From assembly GCF_005954645.2 (NCBI RefSeq), contig NZ_CP040695.2:4278001-4342000 (forward strand): a DNA stretch of 64,000 nucleotides, written 5' to 3'. This document shows, piece by piece, positions 16,651 to 25,087 of this stretch. Source of the stretch: Nocardioides sp. S-1144 (GTDB taxonomy: Bacteria > Actinomycetota > Actinomycetes > Propionibacteriales > Nocardioidaceae). The position numbers were made by a program, and so were the translations under genes. The notes below the pieces were generated by a model. It did not search any database and was not told where the DNA came from. It worked only from the letters and a program-made list of their open reading frames with translations. The first letter of the stretch is position 1, and every line of letters starts with the position of its first letter.

Positions 16651-17571
16651 GTGACCGCACCGACCGAACCTCCGCTCCCCGCCGGGCTGACCTCGCGCCC
16701 CCTCACCCTCGACGACGCCGCCGCCGTGCAGGCGCTGATCGCCACGGAGGAGCAGCGCGACCTCGGTCGCACGACGGTCTCCCTCGACGACGTCGTCGGC
16801 GAGTGGCAGCGCCCCGACCGCGACCTCGCGGCGTCCACGACCGGGGTCGAGCGCGACGGCGTGCTCGTCGGCTACGGCGAGGTCGACGACGGGCACGCCT
16901 TCGCCGGCGTCCACCCCGACGAGCAGGGCCGCGGGATCGGTCGCTGGCTCGCGCGGTGGACCGAGGACGCCGCCCGCGCCGCCGGTCACCCGGTGCTGTC
17001 GGGGCAGGTGCTCGCCGGCTCCCCCGCCGACCGCCTGCTCGAGGCCCGCGGCTACCAGACCCGGTTCACCGCCTGGGACCTCGAGCTCCCCGCCGGCGCC
17101 GAGGTCGCGGCGCGACCGCTCCCCGCCGGCTACACGCTCCGCCCCGCGGCCGACGCCGACCGCGAGGCGTGCTGGACGCTGCTCGAGGACGCGTTCCTCG
17201 AGTGGTCCGACCGCGAGCGCCGGACCTTCGAGGAGTTCGGCTCCACGACCTGGGGGCGGCCGGGCTTCGAGCCCTGGAACCTCCGCGTCGTGGCCCAGGA
17301 AGGCCCGGGTGGCGAGGTGGTCGGCGCGACGTTCACCACGATCACCGACGGCGACGGCTACGTCCACAAGCTCGCCGTCCGACCCGACCGGCGCGGCCTC
17401 GGGCTCGCCACAGCACTGCTGGCCGATGCCTTCGCCGCCGCCCGCGAGCACGGCGCCGCGGCGTCCCGGCTGTCGACCGACACCCGCGCCGGGGCGCGCG
17501 GCCTGTACGAGAAGGTCGGCATGGTCGTCGAGTCGACCTGGGTCAACCGGGTGCTCGACCTGGCGCGCTGA
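16651..17571 (+). CDS. tandem GNAT-family N-acetyltransferase
   Basis: The 306-residue protein has two GNAT folds. The first covers residues 1-145, with an acetyl-CoA motif DEQGRGIGRWLARW. The second covers 155-306, with RPDRRGLGLATALLADAF and KVGMVVESTWV. Both acetyl-CoA loops look intact. The acceptor is unknown; mycothiol synthase MshD has a similar tandem layout, but no specific signature points to it. GTG 16651 is the start. Confidence 0.85.
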   Translation: MTAPTEPPLPAGLTSRPLTLDDAAAVQALIATEEQRDLGRTTVSLDDVVGEWQRPDRDLAASTTGVERDGVLVGYGEVDDGHAFAGVHPDEQGRGIGRWLARWTEDAARAAGHPVLSGQVLAGSPADRLLEARGYQTRFTAWDLELPAGAEVAARPLPAGYTLRPAADADREACWTLLEDAFLEWSDRERRTFEEFGSTTWGRPGFEPWNLRVVAQEGPGGEVVGATFTTITDGDGYVHKLAVRPDRRGLGLATALLADAFAAAREHGAAASRLSTDTRAGARGLYEKVGMVVESTWVNRVLDLAR

Positions 17572-17628
17572 CGGTGCGCCGTGGAGACGGCGCCGGGGTG
17601 GCGCGGCGCCGTGACTACCCTCGACGGC

Positions 17629-18720
17629 ATGGGTGAGGTCTTCGCGGGGCGCTACGAGCTGCTCGACCCGGTCGCGAACGGCGGCATGGGCACGATCTGG
17701 CGCGTGCTCGACCGCACCGACGGGCGGGTGAAGGCGGCCAAGATCCTGCGCCAGTCGGACGCCGCGTCGCTGCTGCGGTTCGTGCGCGAGCAGTCCATGC
17801 GCATCGACCACACCCACGTCGTGACGCCGATGTCGTGGGCCGGCGTCGACGACCGGGTGCTCTTCACGATGCCCCTGGTCCACGGCGGCTCGGTCGCCGA
17901 CCTGCTGCGCGAGCGTGGTGCGCTCCCGGTGCGCTGGGTGGCGGTGCTGACCGACCAGGTGCTCCAAGCCCTCGAGGCCGTGCACGGCGCCGGGATCGTC
18001 CACCGCGACGTCAAGCCCGGCAACCTGCTGCTCGACCCGTTCCCGGCCCCCGGCGCGTCGGGCCCGCACCTGCGGCTCACCGACTTCGGCATCGCCGCCC
18101 CCGTCGACGAGCCCCGGATGACGCGGGCCTCGATGGCGATCGGCACGCCCGGCTACATGCCGCCCGAGCAGTGGCGCGGCGCCGATCCCGACCCCCGCGC
18201 CGACCTGTACGCCGTGGGCCGGGTGGCCCTGGAGATGCTCACCGGCGAGCGACCCATGGCCGCCGACGGCCCCTCCGACGCCCCGGACGACGACCCGGTG
18301 CCCTCCGGCGACGTCGCCCGCGACCGGCTCCTGGCGGTGATCGGGGCGGCCACCCGGGCCGACCCCGCGCTCCGGCCGCCCGACGCCTCGACGATGCGCG
18401 CCGCCCTCGCGGCGACGGGGCTGCTCGCGCTGCCGCCGTCGCCCGGCGAAGACGTCGTGGTGCCCGACCGGTTCGAGGCGGCGACCGTCGGCCTGCCGGC
18501 CACCCGCGCCCCCGCGCCGCCGACGCTCGGCCCGCCCCCGTCCGCGGCGCCGACCCACCGGGACGGCGGCACCGCCGTGCTCGGGCGCGAGTCGACCGTG
18601 GCCTTCGGCGCCGGCCTGCACCCGGCCGCACCGAGGCGCCCCTCGGTGGTGCCCGGCGTCGCGCTCGTGCTGATCGGCCTCGTCGGCCTGGTCGTGGCTA
18701 CCTGGCTGCTGCTCGGCTGA
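17629..18720 (+). CDS. serine/threonine protein kinase, membrane-anchored
   Basis: This 363-residue Hanks-type kinase has a Gly loop VANGGMGTIW (the usual first Gly is Ala), catalytic Lys in VKAAKIL, HRDVKPGNLL, DFG (LTDFGIAAP), and an activation segment ending GTPGYMPPEQ. Residues 275-335 are Pro/Ala-rich. A single membrane helix (VPGVALVLIGLVGLVVATWLL) ends the protein with almost no extracellular part, so there is no sensor domain. The ATG at 17629 is preferred over the GTG at 17581. Its 3' end overlaps the convergent exported-protein gene by 23 bp. Confidence 0.9.
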   Translation: MGEVFAGRYELLDPVANGGMGTIWRVLDRTDGRVKAAKILRQSDAASLLRFVREQSMRIDHTHVVTPMSWAGVDDRVLFTMPLVHGGSVADLLRERGALPVRWVAVLTDQVLQALEAVHGAGIVHRDVKPGNLLLDPFPAPGASGPHLRLTDFGIAAPVDEPRMTRASMAIGTPGYMPPEQWRGADPDPRADLYAVGRVALEMLTGERPMAADGPSDAPDDDPVPSGDVARDRLLAVIGAATRADPALRPPDASTMRAALAATGLLALPPSPGEDVVVPDRFEAATVGLPATRAPAPPTLGPPPSAAPTHRDGGTAVLGRESTVAFGAGLHPAAPRRPSVVPGVALVLIGLVGLVVATWLLLG

Positions 18721-20023
18721 CGCGGCGCCGCCGCGTCAGCAGGACGACGCCCGCCGCGCAGCACAGCAGGCTCGCGCCGCCCACCGCCAGGCCCGCCGTG
18801 CGTCGGGCGTCGTCGCCGGAGGCCGCCTCGTCGGTCGCGTCGGCGCCGCTCGGCGTGCCGGAGACGTCGGCGGAGAACACGCCGGCGCCGACGAGGTACG
18901 GCGTGGCCAGGCTGTAGCCGTCGGGGGCGGCCGAGCCGCCGGGTCCGGCCAGGAACTCGGGGAACTGCGGCGCTCCGTCCTCCTCGCCGGTGACCTCGAC
19001 GCTCAGCTCGACCGGCACGTCGACGGCGGGCTCCTCGCTGTCGGGGTCGGCCGGGGAGACCGACACCGCGACCCAGTAGTCGCCCGGGACGGTCGCGGCC
19101 TGGCCGGCGAACCGGTTCAGGAGGCCCACCCGCGGCGTCCCCTCGAAGAGCCGGCCGCCGTCCTCGTCGTAGGTGCCGTCGCTCAGGGTCTCCTCGACCG
19201 CGGCCTCGACCGGGTCGCGCACCGGGTCGTAGAGGGTCAGGTCGACGGTCGGGTAGCTGCCCTCGATGCTGGTCTGGCCGGGCACGTCGACGCGGGCGGC
19301 GAGCGCCTGGCCCCAGCCGAGCCGGACCCGGTAGAGGCGTTGCTCGCCCTGGGGCACCTCGTCGGCGTAGGTGCCGTTCCCGATCTCGGGGGCCTCGTCG
19401 AACGACGGGACGCCGGGCAGCGTCGTCGGCGGGCCGGGTGTCGGGAGGGCGACGCGCGGCGCGTCCGCCGGCTCGAGGAGGTCGGCGACGGCGCTGACCG
19501 ACGGTGCCTCCTCGACGACCCGGATCGCCACCGGGAGGTCGGAGGTGAGGTCGGACGAGGCGCGGTCGACCGCGATGTCGAGGGTCGCGGCCCGCCCACA
19601 GACCGAGTCGCGGTCGTCGACGTCGTCGGGACCGACGGTCACCGAGACCCCGAACGCGGTGCCCGGCGTCGGGTACGACGTCTCGTCGGAGTCGCAGACG
19701 GTGCCGTCCGGCGCGGTCACGGCGACGCCGAGCCCGTCGCCGGCGCCCTCGGCCGAGACACCGGTGACCCCGATGAGCACGGTGGAGTACTCCATCGTGC
19801 GCTGGTAGGAGAAGCGCAGGGTGTTGGCGGGGCTCTCGCCCGGCCCGGTCACGGTGTCCGACCACAGACCGGCGGTGAGCGGCGTCGGGGCGGCGGGGTT
19901 CGCGGTGCCCTCCACCGGCGAGCCGCCGAGGTCGACGTCGGCGGCGGCCGGCGCCGACGTGCCGGCCAGCAGGAGGGCCAGCACCGCCGCCGAGGCGGTC
20001 GTCGCTGCCACCACCCGCGCCAT
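18698..20023 (-). CDS. exported protein with C-terminal membrane anchor
   Basis: I do not recognise the family. The 441-residue product has a signal peptide (MARVVAATTASAAVLALLLA), two long beta-rich regions rich in Asp/Pro/Thr, and a C-terminal helix (GLAVGGASLLCCAAGVVLLT) with a basic tail RRRRVSR. This gives a surface protein tethered outside the membrane. Two Cys pairs (CDSDE and DSVCG) may form a disulfide. It overlaps the kinase gene tail-to-tail, so a functional link is only a possibility. GTG 20026 is an alternative start, one codon earlier. Confidence 0.75.
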   Translation of the reverse strand: MARVVAATTASAAVLALLLAGTSAPAAADVDLGGSPVEGTANPAAPTPLTAGLWSDTVTGPGESPANTLRFSYQRTMEYSTVLIGVTGVSAEGAGDGLGVAVTAPDGTVCDSDETSYPTPGTAFGVSVTVGPDDVDDRDSVCGRAATLDIAVDRASSDLTSDLPVAIRVVEEAPSVSAVADLLEPADAPRVALPTPGPPTTLPGVPSFDEAPEIGNGTYADEVPQGEQRLYRVRLGWGQALAARVDVPGQTSIEGSYPTVDLTLYDPVRDPVEAAVEETLSDGTYDEDGGRLFEGTPRVGLLNRFAGQAATVPGDYWVAVSVSPADPDSEEPAVDVPVELSVEVTGEEDGAPQFPEFLAGPGGSAAPDGYSLATPYLVGAGVFSADVSGTPSGADATDEAASGDDARRTAGLAVGGASLLCCAAGVVLLTRRRRVSRAAAR

Positions 20024-20175
20024 CACGCCGCGACCCTACCCAAGCACCGACCCGTCCACGCACCGCGCCGCCGCCGCGTCCCGGCGCGGAAACCTCGTCA
20101 CCGCGGCAACCGATCCGGCCTCCGGCGCGTCTTCCTCTCGAGCAGCAGACCCGCCCCAGCAGAGAGAAGAAGCCC

Positions 20176-21666
20176 GTGCCCCGACACCGCCGTCTGGCCG
20201 CCCTCACCAGCGTGGCCCTGATCAGCCCCCTCGCCGCGGTCGTCGGCCTCACCGGGGCGGCCGCGCCGTCGGCGGGCCAGGCCGGCCCGGCCCGCGCCGC
20301 CGAGCCGTCGGCCAGCCCGTCGCTGTGGGCGCCCGCGCGCGTCGAGGGAGCGATCTACGGTCACCGCAAGCTCGCCCGAGTCGACCTGCCGGTCCGGCTG
20401 GTGGCCGGCTCCGAGCCGGTCGAGCTGTGGTCGAGCCGCGCCTCGTACGCCGAGCCGATCCGGACGGTGGTGCGGACGTCGTCCGGCGACGTCGCGCTCC
20501 CCGCCGGCGCCGCGACGTCGTTCAACGGGCTCGACGACTTTCTGGCCGTCAAGGTCGTCGACGCCCGCACCGGCGAGCCGGTGATGTTCCGCACCAAGGA
20601 CGCCTGTCTCAACAGCGACGGGCAGCGGGTCCGGCCCGACGCGGCCGCGCGCTCGCCGTACCCGGCCTACTGCTTCTCCAACCCCTACAGCCTCGGCAGC
20701 GTGCAGGGCATCCAGGCCGGCTGGTCGAACCCCGTGCTCGAGCAGTCCGGCGGCGCGGTCCGGCTGCCGAGGGGCCGCTACACCGTCACCACCTCGGTGC
20801 GGGCGCCGTGGCGCGAGGCGCTCGGCATCAGTGCCGCCGACGCGCGCCGCACGGTGCGGGTCGTGGTGAAGAAGGAGCACGACCACGGCGAGCACGAGCA
20901 CCGCAGCGCCAGCGGGCCGGCCCTGCGCCCGGCCGGAACCGACGGGCCGAGCGGCCGGCTCCTCGACGAGGTCGACGGCCCGCAACCCAACCTGCGCTCG
21001 CTGCCGGCGTGGGGCATCTCGGTGAGCGAGAACGGCGACTACCTCCGCTTCGCCGCCACCGTCTGGAACGCCGGCGACAGCCCGCTGGTCGTCGACGGGT
21101 TCGTCGACCCCGCCGACGGTGACCGGATGGAGGCCTACCAGTACTTCTTCGACGCCGAGGGCGAGCAGACCGGCTACCAGCCCGTGGGCTCGTTCGAGTT
21201 CGACACCAAGGAGACGCACCAGCACTGGCACTTCCGCGACTTCGCCCGCTACACGCTGCTGCGCGCGGACCAGTCGACGGCGGTCAACTCCCGCAAGGAG
21301 GCCTTCTGCCTGGCCAACACCGACGCGGTCGACCTCACCGTGCCGGACGCCGACTGGAACCCCGAGAACACCGACCTCGCGACCGACTGCGGCTACACCG
21401 ACTCGCTGTCCCTGCGCCAGGTCCTCGCCGCCGGCTGGGGCGACACCTACGCCCAGTTCCGCGCCGGCCAGTCCTTCAACCTCAAGGGCCTGCCCAACGG
21501 CACCTACTACATCGCCACCATCGCCAACCCGCGCGGCCGGCTCGTGGAGTCCTCGAAGCAGGACAACACCTCGCTGCGCAAGGTCGTCATCGGCGGCAAG
21601 CCCGGAGCCCGCACCGTGCGGGTCCCGCAGGTCGGGATGATCGTGGAGCCCGCCGAGCAGTGGTGA
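20176..21666 (+). CDS. secreted lysyl-oxidase-like protein
   Basis: The product has 496 residues, with a signal peptide and Ala-rich leader (LTSVALISPLAAVVGL). An N-terminal half without a clear match follows, and the last ~215 residues form a lysyl oxidase domain (LRSLPAWGISVSENGDYLRF...). The copper-binding His-rich segment is present (THQHWHFRDFARYTLL), followed by C-x-n-C and GLPNGTYYIATIANP. Bacterial members are copper amine oxidases of unknown substrate, so cross-linking is not established. GTG 20176 is the start. Divergent from the gene at 18698-20023. Confidence 0.88.
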   Translation: MPRHRRLAALTSVALISPLAAVVGLTGAAAPSAGQAGPARAAEPSASPSLWAPARVEGAIYGHRKLARVDLPVRLVAGSEPVELWSSRASYAEPIRTVVRTSSGDVALPAGAATSFNGLDDFLAVKVVDARTGEPVMFRTKDACLNSDGQRVRPDAAARSPYPAYCFSNPYSLGSVQGIQAGWSNPVLEQSGGAVRLPRGRYTVTTSVRAPWREALGISAADARRTVRVVVKKEHDHGEHEHRSASGPALRPAGTDGPSGRLLDEVDGPQPNLRSLPAWGISVSENGDYLRFAATVWNAGDSPLVVDGFVDPADGDRMEAYQYFFDAEGEQTGYQPVGSFEFDTKETHQHWHFRDFARYTLLRADQSTAVNSRKEAFCLANTDAVDLTVPDADWNPENTDLATDCGYTDSLSLRQVLAAGWGDTYAQFRAGQSFNLKGLPNGTYYIATIANPRGRLVESSKQDNTSLRKVVIGGKPGARTVRVPQVGMIVEPAEQW

Positions 21667-21670
21667 CCCC

Positions 21671-21749
21671 CGGAGGCTGAGCAAGCGAGCCCTGGCGAGC
21701 GCCGGAGGCTGAGCAAGCGAGCGCCAGCGAGCGCCGACGAAGCCCCCGG
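21671..21749 (+). repeat. two copies of a dispersed intergenic repeat
   Basis: Copies at 21671-21702 (shortened) and 21703-21749 begin CGGAGGCTGAGCAAGCGAGC and end GCGAGCGCCGACGAAGCC. They occupy the 131-bp gap between convergent genes and match the copies at 31692-31813. Confidence 0.8.
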
Positions 21750-21797
21750 CCGAAGCCCCCGGCCGACCACGCCCACCGACCGCGAGCCCGCCCGACC

Positions 21798-22427
21798 TCA
21801 GGGTCCGACGAGCCGCACGGACCGGTCGAGCTCGATCGTGGTGACGACGTCGGTCACCGACGGCTGCACCGGGGTCGAGGAGAACCCGAACCGCGGGGGC
21901 GGCGCCACCGGGGCCAGGCCGCCGAGGTCGACCCCGTCGAGCGTGCCGGAGGCGCTCACCAGGCGCTGGTTGTCGGTCGCGCCGTACCACTCGCGCCGGT
22001 CACGGGTCTCGCCGCGCGTGCGGACGCCGTCGAGCACCACCCTCGCGACGCCGTCGGTGGCCGCGCACCACCACGGCGCCTGCGCGACCCGCGCCGGGAC
22101 GACCTGGAGCAGGCCGCCCAGGAGGGTGCGGGCGCCGAAGCCGAGGTCGAGGCTCAGCGACCCCGACCGGACCCGCCACGCGTACGGGTCGGCGATCGCG
22201 GTGAACGGCTCGACCCGGATCTCGTCGAACTCGTAGGTCGCCGCCACGAACCGGGCGACGTCGGGGTCGGGCGCGACGAGGATCCGGTGTCCGTCGGGAC
22301 GCTCGACCATGGCGTCGGCGAACGAGCCGAGCGGGCTGTCGTCCCAGCGACCGACCACCACCCGGGTCCCGCTCGTCGTCCCGACGCCGGCGATCCGGCC
22401 GCGGAAGCGCACCCGGTGACGGGTCAC
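21798..22427 (-). CDS. hypothetical protein of the type VII-like cassette
   Basis: This 209-residue protein is unrecognised. It starts with a beta-rich region (MTRHRVRFRGRIAGVGTTSG) and has an aromatic patch (APWWCAATDGVARVVLDGV). It has no signal peptide. Its GTG start overlaps the stop of the 149-residue gene by 4 bp, so the two are translationally coupled. It ends convergent to the lysyl oxidase gene. Confidence 0.7.
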   Translation of the reverse strand: MTRHRVRFRGRIAGVGTTSGTRVVVGRWDDSPLGSFADAMVERPDGHRILVAPDPDVARFVAATYEFDEIRVEPFTAIADPYAWRVRSGSLSLDLGFGARTLLGGLLQVVPARVAQAPWWCAATDGVARVVLDGVRTRGETRDRREWYGATDNQRLVSASGTLDGVDLGGLAPVAPPPRFGFSSTPVQPSVTDVVTTIELDRSVRLVGP

Positions 22428-22873
22428 GGGCGCTCCGCAGCCTCGGCCTCGTCGAAGGCGGCCCGGTCCGCGACCAGGGCCTCGGCCTGCCGGCGCTGCA
22501 CGCGGGCCGCCAGCTCGAGTCCGCCGGGGTCGGCCTGCGGGCGGGCCCAGAACGACTCCCAGGTCAGGGTGCCGCGCTCGACCCGGTCCCCGATCGACCG
22601 GATCTCGAAGGAGGCGTCCTCGGCGCTCGACTCCGCCACCAGCAGGCCCACCAGCTCGGGGTCGAGACCCCCGGCGGCGGCGACCTCGGCGGCGTCGTCG
22701 GCGCGGATCCGCTCGACGGTGCCTCGCACCCGGTCGAGGACGGCGAGCAGTCGCGTGTCGGCGTCGGCGACCACCACCTCGTCGAGCAGGGCGCCGGTGT
22801 CGGTCTCCTCCGCCGCGGTGTCCTCCTCGCCGAGCACGAAGATGCCGGGCGGGGTCTGGTTCTCCTCGGCCAT
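22424..22873 (-). CDS. small acidic protein of the type VII-like cassette
   Basis: The 149-residue acidic product starts MAEENQTPPGIFVLGEED and has a long predicted helix (ADTRLLAVLDRVRGTVERI), with no membrane segment. The family is unrecognised. It starts 2 bp after the 458-residue gene and overlaps the next gene by 4 bp. Its size and place suit a chaperone or a secretion partner, but that is inference. Confidence 0.7.
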   Translation of the reverse strand: MAEENQTPPGIFVLGEEDTAAEETDTGALLDEVVVADADTRLLAVLDRVRGTVERIRADDAAEVAAAGGLDPELVGLLVAESSAEDASFEIRSIGDRVERGTLTWESFWARPQADPGGLELAARVQRRQAEALVADRAAFDEAEAAERP

Positions 22874-22875
22874 CG

Positions 22876-24252
22876 TCACACCACCGGCGCCGTCGACGTG
22901 GACGGGTCGTCGTAGGTGCCGTCCAACGGCCCTGGGGCCATCAGCATGTCCTCGTCGTCGTCGGGCGCCTCCTGCGCCTCGTCGGGGATGTCGATGTTGT
23001 CGAGGTCGTTGAGCGACTCCTCGAGCCCGCCGAGCTCCTCGGAGGTGTCCTCGCCGAAGGTGACGACGTCGTCGAGGGCGGCCTCGGCCTGCTCGCTCAG
23101 GGCGACGACCCCGTTCAGCCCGGGGACGCCGGCCGTGACGCCGGGCAGCCCGGTGACGGTGTCGACGATGTCCTGGAACTTGTCGAGCCGGCCCGCCTGG
23201 ACCTCGGCCCAGCTGGTGACCTCGTCGACGAGATTCTGGCACTCGGTGATGATCGTCCGCACCGTCTCGATGTCGTCGATGATGTCCTGCACGACCCCGA
23301 AGCCGTCGCGCAGGAGGTCCAGCGCCAGGAGCGCCCACCCCAGGCCGGGGACGAAGCGGCTGGTGACCTTGCTGGCGAGCTTGAGGATCTTCTCGCCGAG
23401 GATCACCAGCACGTCCTCGACCTCGACGGCGATCTTCTCGGACATGGTCGCGATCGAGTTGAAGACCGACGTGCCGCCGCTGACCCCCAGCCCGACGGCC
23501 TTCATCACGATGTCGTAGGTGCCGAGCTGGGCGATCAGCCCGTAGGACGCCTGGCCGTCCAGGGCCTGGGGCGTCTTCAGCGCGAGCTGCGTGAAGCAGC
23601 CGCCCCACGTGCTCATCGCGGTGTTCACGACGCCGCACGCGTTGGCGTTGGTGCGGATGGCGCCGTAGTCGCCGGAGAGCGGGAACACGATGTAGTCGCG
23701 CAGGCTGGCCTCGTCGAGCCTGGTGATGCCGGCACCGAGTCCGTTCAGCAGGTCGATGCCCCAGTTGATCGTGTCGCGGCCGACCTCCCAGGCCTCGGCG
23801 GCGGCGTCGAACTTGTTGTTGTGGTTCAGCTCCTCGCCGCCCTCCTCGGGGTCGACCAGCAGCGCCTGGACGTCCTCGAGGTGGTAGTTCTCGAGGTAGC
23901 CCTCCGGCGGGGTCGGCGGCGAGTGCGGGCCGCCGTAGTGACCGCGGTAGTAGGTGAAGGCCTCGTTGATGTCCCCGTCGGCCCGGTCGACCTCCTGGGC
24001 GGACCACGCGATCGCGCCCTGGAGCTCGGACCACTTGTCGTTGAAGGTCAGGCGCATGTCGTCGAACCAGCCGTCGATGTGCTTGAGCTGGTCGCCGATG
24101 ATGTGCAGGCAGCAGGTGTCGCCGCCGAAGCCGGAGGCGTCGCAGACGTGCTTGCTGAAGTAGCTGCTGACGTGCCAGGCCTGGTCCCCGACCTCGTTCA
24201 TCGCTGCGAACATCTTGTTCAGGTTCTCGAAGTTGACCTCGAGCTCACCCAT
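22876..24252 (-). CDS. WXG100-like protein with large C-terminal domain, putative type VII substrate
   Basis: The first ~110 residues resemble a WXG100/LXG helical hairpin (ELEVNFENLNKMFAAMNEVG, then a turn WSELQG, then a second helix). The 350-residue remainder is helical with a hydrophobic stretch (VPGLGWALLALDLL) and an acidic tail (PDDDEDMLMAPG). The Cys-rich CDASGFGGDTCCLH is unusual for this family. I do not see a known toxin motif. The neighbours are two small unknown genes downstream and a DUF3558 lipoprotein 145 bp upstream. No EccC ATPase or other machinery lies in the window, so the type VII assignment is tentative. Confidence 0.6.
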   Translation of the reverse strand: MGELEVNFENLNKMFAAMNEVGDQAWHVSSYFSKHVCDASGFGGDTCCLHIIGDQLKHIDGWFDDMRLTFNDKWSELQGAIAWSAQEVDRADGDINEAFTYYRGHYGGPHSPPTPPEGYLENYHLEDVQALLVDPEEGGEELNHNNKFDAAAEAWEVGRDTINWGIDLLNGLGAGITRLDEASLRDYIVFPLSGDYGAIRTNANACGVVNTAMSTWGGCFTQLALKTPQALDGQASYGLIAQLGTYDIVMKAVGLGVSGGTSVFNSIATMSEKIAVEVEDVLVILGEKILKLASKVTSRFVPGLGWALLALDLLRDGFGVVQDIIDDIETVRTIITECQNLVDEVTSWAEVQAGRLDKFQDIVDTVTGLPGVTAGVPGLNGVVALSEQAEAALDDVVTFGEDTSEELGGLEESLNDLDNIDIPDEAQEAPDDDEDMLMAPGPLDGTYDDPSTSTAPVV

Positions 24253-24397
24253 GGATCACGTCCTCGCTCGGGGCGCCGACCGAGAACGACCGGCACCGTG
24301 GTGGAGGGCCGGCGTGGGAGCAACCGGCTGTCCACACCGGCTACCCGGCCCACGACCGCGCAAACCCGGCGAGCCGGGTGGGCCCGGCGCCCGGGCG

Positions 24398-25045
24398 TCA
24401 GCCGAGGTAGGCCTCGGCGACCCCGACGGCCGCCGCGACCAGCTCGGCGCGGGGTACCGGGTCGGTCCCGAGGACCGCTGCGCTGTCGGTCGCCTCGACC
24501 ACCAGCACGGCCCCGTCGTAGGAGGTGACCACGCGCGCCATCGGGGTCCCGGCGATCCTGCCGGCGAAGACCTCGGCGTCGGTGGAGCCGGCGACCTCCT
24601 CCTCGACCGGGTCGAGCAGGCTCCGCGCGCTCTCGAGCTCGCCCTCGAGACGGACGGGCGACCCGAGGCGCGTCCAGTCGAGGCCGAGCCCGTCCTCGAC
24701 GTCGCGGACGCTGTTGCACGAGGTGCGGTAGCCCGACCCGGTGCCGTCGGAGACCGTCTGGGCCCGCCCGGTGATCTCGGCCAGCTCGTCGTCGCTGAGG
24801 GTGGAGCAGAACGCCGCCGGGTCGACCTGCGGCGGGTCCGCGGGCGCGTCGGAGGTGATGGTCGCCTCGGGGGTCGGCGAGGTCGAGGCGTCCCCCGGAG
24901 CCGACGAGGTCGGGTCCCCGGACGGGGAGTCGTCGTCGGAGCACCCGGCGCCCACCGCGAGGAGGACGGCGGCGACGGCGAGGGCGGGGAGCCGACGCGA
25001 GGTTCGGGAGGGTCGGGCCGGGGAGTGGAGGCGCACGGCGGCCAC
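24398..25045 (-). CDS. DUF3558-type lipoprotein
   Basis: This 215-residue lipoprotein has a signal peptide and lipobox (AVGAGCSDDD, Cys near 35) followed by a Ser/Pro/Thr linker. The globular domain contains the paired Cys that mark DUF3558 (FCSTLSDDELAEITG and TSCNSVRD). Actinobacterial DUF3558 lipoproteins are often near ESX-related genes. GTG 25045 is the start. The 145 bp between it and the next cassette gene may hold a separate promoter, though I see no clear -35/-10 pair there. Confidence 0.75.
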   Translation of the reverse strand: MAAVRLHSPARPSRTSRRLPALAVAAVLLAVGAGCSDDDSPSGDPTSSAPGDASTSPTPEATITSDAPADPPQVDPAAFCSTLSDDELAEITGRAQTVSDGTGSGYRTSCNSVRDVEDGLGLDWTRLGSPVRLEGELESARSLLDPVEEEVAGSTDAEVFAGRIAGTPMARVVTSYDGAVLVVEATDSAAVLGTDPVPRAELVAAAVGVAEAYLG

Positions 25046-25087
25046 GCTACCCAGGACCGCCGCCCGCGAAGCCCTGGCGGGTCGGGC

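Noticed and set aside
22876..24252. Calling the WXG100-like protein a toxin
   Set aside because: No catalytic motif was seen in the C-terminal domain, and no immunity gene could be recognised with confidence.
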